Positions 1 to 7,663 of a DNA stretch of 64,000 nt are shown in pieces. The stretch comes from JASGMR01 sp963664675 (GTDB lineage: Bacteria; Thermotogota; Thermotogae; Petrotogales; Kosmotogaceae): positions 186,001-250,000 of the forward strand of contig CAXXLB010000002.1 of the NCBI GenBank assembly GCA_963664675.2, given 5' to 3'. The notes below the pieces were generated by a model that saw only the letters and a program-made list of their open reading frames with translations, was not told where the DNA came from and made no database searches. The translations under genes and the position numbers were made by a program. Position 1 is the first letter of the stretch, and every line of letters begins with the position of its first letter.

Positions 1-252
1 GATCCTGATCCGGGTGTAAAAACTTTTTTTGAAGGAAAAAAGATAAAGCTCTATGGAGCATTGCCCGGAATGGATAGTATCTGTGGCAAAAAAGGAGAAA
101 TTGTGAATATCACTAAAAAATTTATGGAAGTTCAATGTTATGACGGCACGGTTAAAGTAGAGAAAGTACAATTCCCCGGAAAAAATATAATCACTCCCTG
201 GCAGGCAAAATCAGGAAGACTTTTGAAGACAGGAGATGTTTTAGGGGGCTAA
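1..252 (+). CDS. fmt: Methionyl-tRNA formyltransferase, C-terminal fragment (5' end outside window)
   Basis: The frame is open from base 1, so only the last 83 codons are visible. They read like the C-terminal OB-like domain of Fmt: a PG-x-T-FF-x-G segment, a stretch ending in a small substrate-dependent beta strand (YDGTVKVEKVQ), then the typical PGKN..TPWQ close. Fmt formylates initiator Met-tRNA in the cytoplasm using 10-formyl-tetrahydrofolate. The catalytic N-terminal domain lies outside the window and cannot be checked. The next gene starts 2 bases after the stop, so the two are probably cotranscribed. Confidence 0.8.
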   Translation, partial: DPDPGVKTFFEGKKIKLYGALPGMDSICGKKGEIVNITKKFMEVQCYDGTVKVEKVQFPGKNIITPWQAKSGRLLKTGDVLGG

Positions 253-254
253 AC

Positions 255-470
255 ATGGCAAGGGTTATTAGAATATTCCCACTTACGAATATTGAGAGTC
301 AGGAAGATTGTACAAAAATCAAAAAAATTTTATCTGATCAGGAAGGAATAGTGAGTCTTTTTTGTGATATGGAAACCGGAGTGATTGAAGTAGAATATGA
401 AAATGCAATAATCAACAGATATATCATAAGAAATATATTGCATTCAAATGGATATAATTTGCTTTTGTAG
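255..470 (+). CDS. Small HMA-fold-like protein without metal motif
   Basis: A 71-residue protein. The pattern of alternating beta and alpha segments (FPLTNIESQEDCTKIKKIL, then VSLFCDMETGVIEVEYE, then RNILHSNGYN) resembles a heavy-metal-associated (ferredoxin-like) fold. The CxxC metal motif of copper chaperones is missing; there is one Cys in the first helix and one in the second strand. It follows fmt by 2 bases, which suggests cotranscription. Function is unknown and a metal role is not supported. Confidence 0.55.
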   Translation: MARVIRIFPLTNIESQEDCTKIKKILSDQEGIVSLFCDMETGVIEVEYENAIINRYIIRNILHSNGYNLLL

Positions 471-499
471 TTGACAAAGGCTCTATAAGATTATATAAT
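471..499 (+). promoter_or_regulatory. Sigma-A promoter for tRNA-Leu
   Basis: A perfect TTGACA (471-476), a 17-base spacer and a perfect TATAAT (494-499). The predicted start is about 506, six bases before the mature tRNA. It overlaps the end of the upstream stop codon. Confidence 0.85.
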
Positions 500-511
500 T
501 TTTTTTCGTTA

Positions 512-599
512 GCCGAGGTGGTGGAATTGGCAGACACGCATGGTTGAGGGCCATGTGAGCGCTTAGCTTGTGCGGGTTCAAGTCCCGCCCTCGGCACCA
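512..599 (+). tRNA. tRNA-Leu(GAG)
   Basis: Long class II tRNA of 88 bases with encoded CCA. The acceptor GCCGAGG pairs with CCTCGGC. The anticodon loop TTGAGGG gives anticodon GAG (Leu codons CUC/CUU). The variable arm and T-arm GGTTCAAGTCC are present. Confidence 0.95.
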
Positions 600-646
600 T
601 AAAGACATATTCATAAGGGCATCGAATATTTGTACCTGTATCATTG

Positions 647-679
647 AAAAGACCGTCGGCTTTATATTGGCGGTCTTTT
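647..679 (+). terminator. Hairpin terminator after tRNA-Leu
   Basis: A perfect 9-bp stem AAAAGACCG / CGGTCTTTT (647-655 with 671-679) and a 15-base loop, ending in Ts. It lies 48 bases after the tRNA. It may serve the tRNA transcript and also marks the boundary to the accessory block. Confidence 0.6.
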
Positions 680-832
680 GATTTAATTATATTCACAATG
701 TTTGAGAAATTCAAAATTACTCAAAGTCCTATAATTATATATGAAAGTAAAATTGAGTGTAGAGCTTAATATAACAGAAGATAGTAATTTGATTTTTCTA
801 TATTTGTGTTATATTTGTTTTGAGGTGGTGTT

Positions 833-1666
833 ATGGATACTATTCGACTTATTAACAATGATTTTTCTGGAATACTTGGTGTACTAATAGCTTTTATTAC
901 TGCAATGATTACGTTAGTTTATGTCCGGTTAGTTTATAAGCAGATGAAAATATCACAAAAAGCTCTAGAAATTGCTGATAAACAATTACAATTAGACAAG
1001 CAACCATGTGTTGTTTTTGAGATACTTAAAACCTATGGAACACCCTGTTTTACAGAAACCAGACGTCAGTTGCATATTAAGTTGGAGCTAGAGAATGTAG
1101 GAGATTCACCAGCTATATCAATTTATACTTTTGCACATCTCGAGTTACAACATACCAGAAACGTAAAGGATGGTTCATGTATTGTAAACATGGACTATAT
1201 TCCGGATTTTGAGATAAGCATTAAATCCGAAGGTAAAGCTACCGCGAATATTTGTTTTGAAACTGAACAAATAAATATGTTAGTTGAGGATCTTAGATGT
1301 AACCACGAACAAAACATTTTAAGGATAAAAACCAATCCATATCAGCATAGTTATCGCGGAACTATTTTAGTTATAGAAGTGTATTATAAAAACATTCTTG
1401 ACCAATGGTTTAGGAACACAATGCAACGAGAAATTCTCTGGTTGATTGATAAACATGCAGCTCCGAGAAAAACTAATAACCTTAATGAGAACACAATTCC
1501 TCCTTGTTTATTGGAACATAATACCGAATTTGAATTGCAACTCATTTCTCCAAAAATGGCGGCATCCAATATTGATTTAGTAGATGCAAAAATTATACAA
1601 AAAAAGCTAGAACAATATAAAGAAGATATCAGGCTTCTCAGCACTACAAATAGCGAGGAAAAGTAG
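833..1666 (+). CDS. Membrane-anchored protein of unknown function
   Basis: 277 residues. One hydrophobic segment (about residues 13-35, GILGVLIAFITAMITLVYV) is followed by a short coiled-coil-like helix (YKQMKISQKALEIADKQLQLDKQPCVVFEI), then a beta-rich soluble domain. This layout is common in uncharacterised single-pass proteins of accessory regions. ATG 833 has a GAGGTGGT ribosome site. It stands alone, with 166 bases before it and non-coding DNA after it. No family is recognised. Its position beside a tRNA and an accessory block suggests acquisition by transfer. Confidence 0.7.
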   Translation: MDTIRLINNDFSGILGVLIAFITAMITLVYVRLVYKQMKISQKALEIADKQLQLDKQPCVVFEILKTYGTPCFTETRRQLHIKLELENVGDSPAISIYTFAHLELQHTRNVKDGSCIVNMDYIPDFEISIKSEGKATANICFETEQINMLVEDLRCNHEQNILRIKTNPYQHSYRGTILVIEVYYKNILDQWFRNTMQREILWLIDKHAAPRKTNNLNENTIPPCLLEHNTEFELQLISPKMAASNIDLVDAKIIQKKLEQYKEDIRLLSTTNSEEK

Positions 1667-1904
1667 AAATAGTCAGTTATCTGTAAATTAATTAATATTT
1701 CTACATTTCCTCAAGTCGTATGATTTATACTTCATACATTTTATGATAATCAGAATCGCATTTTTGTAGAGAAAGGGTTTTGAAATATACTATAAAAAGC
1801 ATATATGACGAGTATCACATATTTAAGTTCGCGGCAGATAGTGATTAATTATAATAATCATAGCTTTGAATAAAATGATTTTATATATAAGGGAGTGTTT
1901 TAAC

Positions 1905-2139
1905 ATGGAACCAATTACAAAGAATTCAGCGTGTTTTTTTACACAGCAGCTATTTTTAATAGGAACATATAATGAAGATGAAAATGCGAATTTTGCACCC
2001 ATCTCATGGATCGGCTTTACATGTGGGCACCAAACTGCCTTTTTATAAGTATTAACGGAAATACCCAAAAAAACAAACCACTGCGAACATTGAGCGAACC
2101 GGTATGCTATCTGCAACAATTGCCACACTGACAAATTGA
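1905..2139 (+). pseudogene. Broken flavin reductase-like gene
   Basis: The first frame from ATG 1905 reads MEPITKNSACFFTQQLFLIG and on to NFAPISWIGFTCG, a close match in style to the N-terminus of FMN-binding flavin reductase family proteins. The frame then breaks near 2030. The reading continues in another frame as CLFISINGNTQKN, then shifts again near 2075 to TTANIERTGMLSATIATLTN and a stop at 2137-2139. All three pieces are successive parts of the same family pattern. Intact members are about 190 residues; this has about 78 and no C-terminal half. A decayed, truncated remnant is the best reading. Confidence 0.75.
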
Positions 2140-2222
2140 ATTATGAATTTTGATTACGCTGAAAACCAATGCTTGTTATAATTCAAGGCGTATAGTGCTT
2201 CACTTTCCTTTTATTAAATGGT

Positions 2223-2882
2223 TTAAAGTAATTTAAAGCAATTTTTATGGTAATCTATCAACCCTTCTTTTTTCATATTTGATAACTCTCTTGAAAGTGC
2301 ACTGCGCTCAACATTGAGATATTCCGCCATTTCATTTCTGTTAAGAGGAATCGTGAACATCCAAGCTTGCTGTTCATTGGATATTCGTGTTAAGTACGCA
2401 AAAATTTTTTTCCGAACTGTAGATTTTAGCAGACAATCAATCCGCTCATGTAGTATAAGTCCCTTTTCCGCAACGATACCAACGTAATTCCGCAGCAATT
2501 TATCGTGCCACGGACAACTTTTACTACATCGGGCGAAAACGCTATCAAATGGGATTAACAAAATCGAGACATCATCTTTCGCCTGCAACGTCACAGGACT
2601 TTTGTGGTCTAAACTCGCAGCTAAAATAACACCTGTTTCGCTCCCTTTTTTGAGCAGGGTAATGATAATCAACCTGTTCGATATATCCCATTTTACGGCT
2701 TGGGCATGTCCAGATAGTATGATGCCAAAATCATATACTGTACTGCCCTCTTCAATAATAAACGTATCTTTTTTGTATTCAACGCGTCTTGCTTGAATGC
2801 AGTCCAGCAAACTGATTATTTTATCAGGCTCAATGCCAGAAAACAAATTTGTTTTTGCTAAATCCCGGATATATTCTTTCAT
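2223..2882 (-). CDS. Crp/Fnr-family transcriptional regulator
   Basis: About 219 residues. An N-terminal cyclic-nucleotide-binding-type beta barrel (about 20-110) is followed by a linking helix carrying CSKSCPWHDKLL, and a C-terminal winged HTH whose recognition helix reads NVERSALSRELSNMKKEGLI. The Cys pair near the dimer helix is typical of clostridial Crp/Fnr members, but a ligand cannot be assigned. An upstream in-frame ATG (2903) exists; ATG 2882 has a GGAAG site at good spacing and is preferred. It is divergent from the membrane-protein operon at 2983 and faces a palindrome at 2905-2922, which it probably binds. The flavin-reductase remnant lies just downstream. Confidence 0.88.
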   Translation of the reverse strand: MKEYIRDLAKTNLFSGIEPDKIISLLDCIQARRVEYKKDTFIIEEGSTVYDFGIILSGHAQAVKWDISNRLIIITLLKKGSETGVILAASLDHKSPVTLQAKDDVSILLIPFDSVFARCSKSCPWHDKLLRNYVGIVAEKGLILHERIDCLLKSTVRKKIFAYLTRISNEQQAWMFTIPLNRNEMAEYLNVERSALSRELSNMKKEGLIDYHKNCFKLL

Positions 2883-2904
2883 ATTACTTCCATTTCGCTT
2901 CATT

Positions 2905-2948
2905 TTGTTGCGTGTGCAACAAGAATTTTGTTTGAATTATAATATAAT
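2905..2948 (+). promoter_or_regulatory. Crp/Fnr-type operator and promoter of the membrane-protein operon
   Basis: An 18-bp perfect-arm palindrome, TTGTTGC-GTGT-GCAACAA (2905-2922), is followed by a TATAAT at 2943-2948 with no recognisable -35 box. If transcription starts 7 bases after the -10, near 2955, the palindrome is centred at about -41.5. That is the class II activator position of Crp/Fnr proteins. The regulator gene itself starts on the other side. Confidence 0.7.
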
Positions 2949-2982
2949 GAATCCATAATGACAAGGAGATGTATGATAATTT

Positions 2983-3243
2983 ATGAACAATAAAGACAAA
3001 ATGCCTTGGATTAGGCGAATAGCAATTTTTATTGTCTTAGTGATTGTGTTACAACTGGCAACTTTGTCAGGAGGAAGCGTAGCTATCACCGGATTTGTTG
3101 TCAATATTGTCATTTCTGCAATGGCCTGCGGTCTTGTGTCAGAGTTTTTTTTCTTTCAGTTTATCACCGCTCTGATTGTAGGCATCTTTTTCATCATTCT
3201 GTTTCCAAAGCTGAGAAAAGTTATAGGAGAAAGATGGGAATAA
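2983..3243 (+). CDS. Small membrane protein
   Basis: 86 residues with about two hydrophobic segments (13-35 and 40-75) and a basic end. It is the first gene of a three-gene operon; the next start is 2 bases after its stop. ATG 2983 follows AAGGAG by about 14 bases, a long gap. It has no recognisable family and probably works with the two following half-permeases. Confidence 0.65.
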   Translation: MNNKDKMPWIRRIAIFIVLVIVLQLATLSGGSVAITGFVVNIVISAMACGLVSEFFFFQFITALIVGIFFIILFPKLRKVIGERWE

Positions 3244-3244
3244 A

Positions 3245-3733
3245 GTGAACGTTGTTTTTACGTACATTTTTTACGGTATAACGTTTGTCCTGCTTATCAT
3301 GTCCTTTTTAAAAGATAAGTCAAAAACGCTTTTATCTCTTAAAAAGGCCTGGAAGATGTTTATCAATATCCTGCCGCAATTTATTGCAATTCTTATGCTT
3401 GTAGCACTGTTGCTTGAGGTAATAAATCCTGAAACTATACGACATATCATAGGATCGGAATCAGGTATTTTGGGTATACTTATATCCTCACTGCTTGGGG
3501 TGTTTACTTTGGTACCTGTTTTGATCGCGTTTCCGATTGCTGCAGAACTGTTGAATAATGGTGCGGGAATTGCACAAACAGCTATTTTTATTTCCACACT
3601 CACAATGGTCGGATTTATTACCCTTCCAATGGAAATGAAATATCTTGGAAAAAAGACTGCCCTTCTTCGAAACGGTTTTGCATATTTGTTCACACTTATT
3701 TCAACCTATATTATTAGAGTGATATTAGTATGA
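3245..3733 (+). CDS. Predicted half-permease (ArsP/DUF318-like)
   Basis: 162 residues with roughly four to five membrane helices. The segment FTLVPVLIAFPIAAELLNNGAG resembles the conserved re-entrant core of predicted permeases of the DUF318/ArsP group, which are usually about 300-350 residues. This protein is about half that size and is followed by a similar half (4-base overlap). GTG start at 3245. The substrate is unknown. Control by the adjacent Crp/Fnr protein is likely from the operator in front of the operon. Confidence 0.65.
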   Translation: MNVVFTYIFYGITFVLLIMSFLKDKSKTLLSLKKAWKMFINILPQFIAILMLVALLLEVINPETIRHIIGSESGILGILISSLLGVFTLVPVLIAFPIAAELLNNGAGIAQTAIFISTLTMVGFITLPMEMKYLGKKTALLRNGFAYLFTLISTYIIRVILV

Positions 3734-4263
3734 AAAAGATAGTTAAAAAGTATTGGTTCCTTTTAGCTGTTGTTATTGTTAATTTATTTGTTTTGATGTT
3801 TTATCCACAGAAAGGAATAAACGCTCTGCATTTTACAGGTAAAAACTGTCTTAATTTCTTATTCATGTTAACGCCGATTTTTATCTGTGTTAATTTAATG
3901 GATGTATGGATTGAACGAGATATTATGATAAAAGTAATTGGTAGGAAATCCGGTTTCAAAGGTGTGCTGGTTGCACTGCTGTCAGGGGTAGTCACTGCCA
4001 TTCCGTTGTATGCATTGTTACCGATTGCAGTGGTGTTGCTTAAAAAGGGAGGACGGATTTCAAATATTCTGATTTTTTTAGGCGCTAGCACAAGCTTCCG
4101 TATCCCACTGCTGTTATTTGAAATCTCTTCTCTGGGATGGAAATTTACATTTGTAAGGTTCGGTGTAAATATTATTGTGATTTTTGCCATTGCTTTTGTT
4201 ATTGAAAAAATGTTGTCCGAAAAAGATAAAAAAGCTATCTACGAAAATGCTGATAAATTGTAA
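3730..4263 (+). CDS. Second predicted half-permease
   Basis: 177 residues, about five membrane helices, overlapping the previous gene by 4 bases (ATGA). The core GVVTAIPLYALLPIAVVLLKKGG has the same position and character as the VPVLIAFPIAAELLNNG core of the preceding protein. The two look like two halves of one transporter that would assemble as a heterodimer. The charged C-terminus (KKMLSEKDKK-type) probably lies in the cytoplasm. The substrate is unknown. Confidence 0.65.
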   Translation: MKKIVKKYWFLLAVVIVNLFVLMFYPQKGINALHFTGKNCLNFLFMLTPIFICVNLMDVWIERDIMIKVIGRKSGFKGVLVALLSGVVTAIPLYALLPIAVVLLKKGGRISNILIFLGASTSFRIPLLLFEISSLGWKFTFVRFGVNIIVIFAIAFVIEKMLSEKDKKAIYENADKL

Positions 4264-4618
4264 AGAGAGCTGGAATATAACCACTTCAAAAATAAAGGTC
4301 TATTTTGAGCCATTTATATCATCTTCGACACTTGCTGGAGAAGGAGAACCAAATTGTAATATCAAATGCTTGACATGAAGTTAACTCCAGGTATAATTTT
4401 AAATGGGTTTGAAGTAAAATTATACGAAAACTCAGGAAGGATGGAAAAACAATAATATGTTAAAGCCACTGGTTATAAATATGAGCGGATATCTCTGTAT
4501 GAGGTCTGATGAATGGACGATCCTTGTGCAGAGTAAGGTGAAAATGTAAAATAATCTCGTCCACATTGGGCTTTGTACTTATCAGAAAAATATCGAATAA
4601 GGAGAAGTATGAAGTACA
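4264..4618 (+). other. Intergenic region before the MFS gene
   Basis: Besides the MerR-type promoter it holds a 30-codon open frame (4457-4549, MLKPLVINMSGYL...) without a ribosome site. This could be a gene remnant. No hairpin terminator is visible for the upstream permease operon. Confidence 0.4.
4331..4430 (+). promoter_or_regulatory. MerR-type promoter, copy 1 (16-bp spacer)
   Basis: TTGACA (4370-4375) and TATAAT (4392-4397) flank the palindrome AGTTAACT, which is typical of operators of MerR-family regulators. The whole segment of about 100 bases is a diverged duplicate of 5953-6058. Relative to that copy it has lost three bases between operator and -10, giving a 16-bp spacer instead of 19. 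It precedes the MFS gene by about 190 bases. Confidence 0.7.
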
Positions 4619-5911
4619 ATGAATGAAAAAACAAAATTGAATTTTTTAATATTTTGGATTGGCCAGGCCATATCTCAGTTGGGTAGCTCCATAACGAGAT
4701 TCGCTCTGGTGATTTGGGTGTTTAATCAAACGGGATCCGCTATGTCGGTATCACTTGTAACCTTGAGTTCCTACTTACCATATATTCTGGCAAGTATTTT
4801 GTCGGGAGATATTGTTGACAAACTATCGAAAAAAACCGTTCTCATTGTTTCGGACACAATAGCCGCTTTTTGTACGATCAGTATCGTTTTTTGCATTTAT
4901 GCAGATGTACTGTCTGTCTGGCAGGTTTATGTAGTCAGTGCGATTATAGGTTTAACTAATGCATTTCAATCTCCGGCATCTGCCGTAGTAACCGGCATGT
5001 TGGTTCCTGGTGGTCGATACGATAAAGCCAGCGGATTAAATTCATTTTCCAATAATCTGGTAATGATAGTTGCGCCAATGCTTGCCGGAATACTCGTTGC
5101 TTTTGCCGGTTTAAAAATAGTGTTATTGATCGATTTCTCAACTTTTTTATTTGCCGCATTTTCTCTATTGTTTTTTGTCAATATTAAAGAATCATTAGAA
5201 CCAGATATAAAGAAACCCTCAAGGTGGTTGGAGGGCTTTCGGGAAGGCTTTTTTTTCTTAAGAAAGCAAAAGGGAATCCTGCATATAATGCTCAGTATGG
5301 CGTTGATAAATTTCTTTTCCAGATTGACTTATGAAAATATTCTGGCTCCAATGATTTTATCCAGGAGCGGAGGTGACAGCGCGGTTTATGGAATTGTAAG
5401 TGGCGTGCTGGGAATAGGTGGGGTAATCGGTGGTTTTTTAGTTTTGGCCAGGAAAAAGAAAGCGAATCCTCTGAAATTGATTTATTTTTCAGCAGCATTC
5501 TCATTTCTTTTCGGTGATTTGCTGATAGGAGTCGGAAGAGATCTTTGGATTTGGTGTATCGGGGGATTAGCAGCGAGTATTCCTATTCCCTTTGTTCTGG
5601 CAGGACAGAGTATGATTTTATATCGTGCAGTTCCTCAGCAAATGCAGGGAAGAATGTTTGCAGTAAGAAACGTTATCCAATCTTCAACTATTCCAATCGG
5701 TATCTTTCTGGGTGGATTTCTTGCAGAGTATGTTTTTGAACCTTTTATGGCATCTTCACATATATTCGCTATTGCGCTCAGAAAAATTGTCGGTTCCGGC
5801 GCAGGAAGCGGCATGGCAGTTATGTTCCTGTGTACTGGCGTTTTGGGAGCAATGTTCAGTTGGTTAGGATACAGAGATAAAGATATTCGGAATTTGGAAA
5901 ACAAAACATGA
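4619..5911 (+). CDS. MFS transporter (exporter type)
   Basis: 430 residues with the profile of a 12-helix major facilitator. The first helix reads FLIFWIGQAISQLGSSITRFAL, and a motif A-like loop is GDIVDKLSKKTVLI. This is the enterobactin-exporter/macrolide-efflux style of MFS (MFS_3-like), which moves drugs or small metabolites by proton antiport. The start at ATG 4619 follows GGAG by 14 bases; an upstream ATG at 4609 hits a stop after five codons. The MerR-type promoter in front suggests induction by a stress signal, shared with the alcohol dehydrogenase gene downstream. Confidence 0.85.
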   Translation: MNEKTKLNFLIFWIGQAISQLGSSITRFALVIWVFNQTGSAMSVSLVTLSSYLPYILASILSGDIVDKLSKKTVLIVSDTIAAFCTISIVFCIYADVLSVWQVYVVSAIIGLTNAFQSPASAVVTGMLVPGGRYDKASGLNSFSNNLVMIVAPMLAGILVAFAGLKIVLLIDFSTFLFAAFSLLFFVNIKESLEPDIKKPSRWLEGFREGFFFLRKQKGILHIMLSMALINFFSRLTYENILAPMILSRSGGDSAVYGIVSGVLGIGGVIGGFLVLARKKKANPLKLIYFSAAFSFLFGDLLIGVGRDLWIWCIGGLAASIPIPFVLAGQSMILYRAVPQQMQGRMFAVRNVIQSSTIPIGIFLGGFLAEYVFEPFMASSHIFAIALRKIVGSGAGSGMAVMFLCTGVLGAMFSWLGYRDKDIRNLENKT

Positions 5912-5952
5912 CTTATACCCGGGGTCAATTAACTTTATTTCCATTTAAGAGA

Positions 5953-6058
5953 CTCTGTTGGAGAAGATGAACCAAATTAAAATATCAAATACTTGACATA
6001 AAGTTAACTCCAGGTATTATAATCTTCAATGGATAGCTGGAGTGAAATTACATAAAAA
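5953..6058 (+). promoter_or_regulatory. MerR-type promoter, copy 2 (19-bp spacer)
   Basis: TTGACA (5993-5998), a 19-base spacer carrying AGTTAACT, and TATAAT (6018-6023). A 19-bp spacer with a central dyad is the hallmark of promoters activated by MerR-family proteins. Similar boxes precede alcohol dehydrogenase genes controlled by AdhR-like regulators, and here too an alcohol dehydrogenase follows. No MerR gene is in the window. Confidence 0.78.
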
Positions 6059-6149
6059 TTGAAAAATTTTCAAAAAGCATCCAGATATTGGATTTTAATA
6101 CATTATCAATGAATGAAAAAATGCATGGAGATAGGAAAGGAGAAAAAAT

Positions 6150-7316
6150 ATGAATAGTTTTGTTTACGACATACCTACGAAAGTTTATTTTGGAAAAAAT
6201 CAGTTGAAAAACCTGGGTACCGAATTGAGTAAATATGGTAAAAAAGTGCTTCTTACCTACGGTGGAGGTTCAATTAAAAAGACAGGTCTTTATAATAAGA
6301 TTGTTGCGGAGATTGAAAAAGCCGGATTAGAACTTTTTGAGTTATCGGGAATTGCACCGAATCCAAGGGTATCTTCTGTGAATGCAGGAGCAGATATCTG
6401 CAAAAAGGAAAAGATCGATGTTCTCCTCGCGGTGGGTGGAGGATCTGTGCTGGACTGCACTAAATTCATAGGGGCGGCAACATATTATGATGGAGATGCA
6501 TGGGATATTTTGCTTAGGAAAGTTCCTGTGAAGAAATGTCTCCCTATTATTACGGTGCTTACGCTTTCAGCAACAGGTTCTGAAATGGATTCCGGGGGAG
6601 TTATAAGTAACCCGGAAACAAAAGATAAAATAGGTATGGGTTTTCCGGTGATGCAGCCCAAGGTTTCGTTTCTGGATCCAACGGTCACTTATACTGTAAA
6701 TAAGTTTCAAACCGCCTGTGGTGCTGCGGATATGTTGAGTCATATAATGGAAGTATATTTTAATATGGATAATGATTTATATATGTTGGATTGTGTCATG
6801 GAAGGACTTATGAAAACCATAATAAAATATGCTCCGATAGCCATGGAAAAACCTGATGATTATGAAGCGCGTGCGAATTTAATGTGGACTTCTTCATGGG
6901 CAATCAATGGATTCATATTCGGGGGAAAACAGCATGCATGGAGCTGTCATCCGATGGAACATGAACTCTCAGCTATCTATGATATTACCCATGGCCTTGG
7001 CCTGGCAATCCTTACACCGAGATGGATGGAGTACACTTTAAATAAAAATACTGTGAGTAAATTCTATCAATTTGGTGTGAATGTATTCGGAGTTGATCAG
7101 AAACTTCCACAGATGGAAGTGGCAAAGAAAAGTATCGAAATGTTAAAGGAGTTTTTATTTGACACCTTAAAACTTCAAAGCACCCTTACGGAAATAGATA
7201 TTGATGATACTGATTTTAAAGTTATGGCAAAGAAAGCGGCAAAAGGCGGAACGATGTACGGATTCCAGCCGTTGGATGCCGAAGATATTGAAAAGATATT
7301 CAGAATGTGTTTGTGA
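6150..7316 (+). CDS. Iron-containing alcohol dehydrogenase, YqhD/BdhA type
   Basis: 388 residues, group III metal-dependent alcohol dehydrogenase that reduces aldehydes to alcohols with NAD(P)H. The nucleotide motif GGGSVLDCTK lies at about 96-105. The four metal ligands fall at D194, H198, H267 and H281, the same positions I recall for E. coli YqhD. ATG 6150 has an AAAGGAG site. It lies behind a MerR-type promoter, which fits aldehyde detoxification rather than central fermentation. The preceding MFS gene shares a copy of that promoter. Confidence 0.92.
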   Translation: MNSFVYDIPTKVYFGKNQLKNLGTELSKYGKKVLLTYGGGSIKKTGLYNKIVAEIEKAGLELFELSGIAPNPRVSSVNAGADICKKEKIDVLLAVGGGSVLDCTKFIGAATYYDGDAWDILLRKVPVKKCLPIITVLTLSATGSEMDSGGVISNPETKDKIGMGFPVMQPKVSFLDPTVTYTVNKFQTACGAADMLSHIMEVYFNMDNDLYMLDCVMEGLMKTIIKYAPIAMEKPDDYEARANLMWTSSWAINGFIFGGKQHAWSCHPMEHELSAIYDITHGLGLAILTPRWMEYTLNKNTVSKFYQFGVNVFGVDQKLPQMEVAKKSIEMLKEFLFDTLKLQSTLTEIDIDDTDFKVMAKKAAKGGTMYGFQPLDAEDIEKIFRMCL

Positions 7317-7663
7317 TATCAGATCTCAATCAAAATATGCTTGATACATAACAAATAAACTGAACTTTTATAACAGTGTTTTTCAGATGCAGCGTCGCAT
7401 TTCATAGGAGTATAAGAAGTGTTAAAATAGTATCAGCACATGGAAAGTCATTTTAAGAAACATAAATTTGTAGAAGAAAAAATAACAGGACGTGTTAAAA
7501 AAATTTGAAGCACTCCTCGTTAAATTTAAAAAAAAGAGCGGGATTCATTATGTCCTTGAATATTGCTGAAAAGCAATAGTAAAAAGTGTTAATATAGGTT
7601 AATGGCCCCGTTTGCAGTAATAAAGGGCCGGGTTTTCCGGTCTTTTTTATTTTGGAGAATGTG
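7317..7663 (+). other. Intergenic leader region before the dinG-like gene
   Basis: 347 bases without a convincing gene. A 22-codon frame at 7441 lacks a ribosome site. From 7561 on it contains three hairpins, the last a terminator; see the separate entry. The region is probably the 5' leader of the helicase gene plus the end of the accessory block. Confidence 0.5.
7561..7650 (+). promoter_or_regulatory. Candidate attenuator leader (competing hairpins) before dinG
   Basis: A hairpin TATTGCT/AGCAATA (7561-7578) is followed by GGCCC (7604-7608), which can pair with GGGCC (7625-7629). The second arm overlaps a terminator-like hairpin (7624-7644, CCGG/CCGG core, loop of 5) followed by a T tract. 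The two pairings exclude each other, as in antiterminator/terminator switches. The helicase ribosome site begins only 10 bases later. Confidence 0.5.

Noticed and set aside
424..714. 96-codon minus-strand frame over tRNA-Leu
   Set aside because: It is the shadow of the tRNA and terminator; the MVPRAGLEPAQAK-type text is the usual artefact of translating a tRNA gene.
4457..4549. 30-codon frame before the MFS gene
   Set aside because: No ribosome site and no recognisable pattern; kept only as a possible remnant.
7441..7509. 22-codon frame after the alcohol dehydrogenase gene
   Set aside because: Short, Lys-rich, no ribosome site.
560..7650. Attachment-site repeat of the tRNA-Leu 3' end
   Set aside because: I looked for a copy of GGGTTCAAGTCCCGCC near the far side of the accessory block and saw none.
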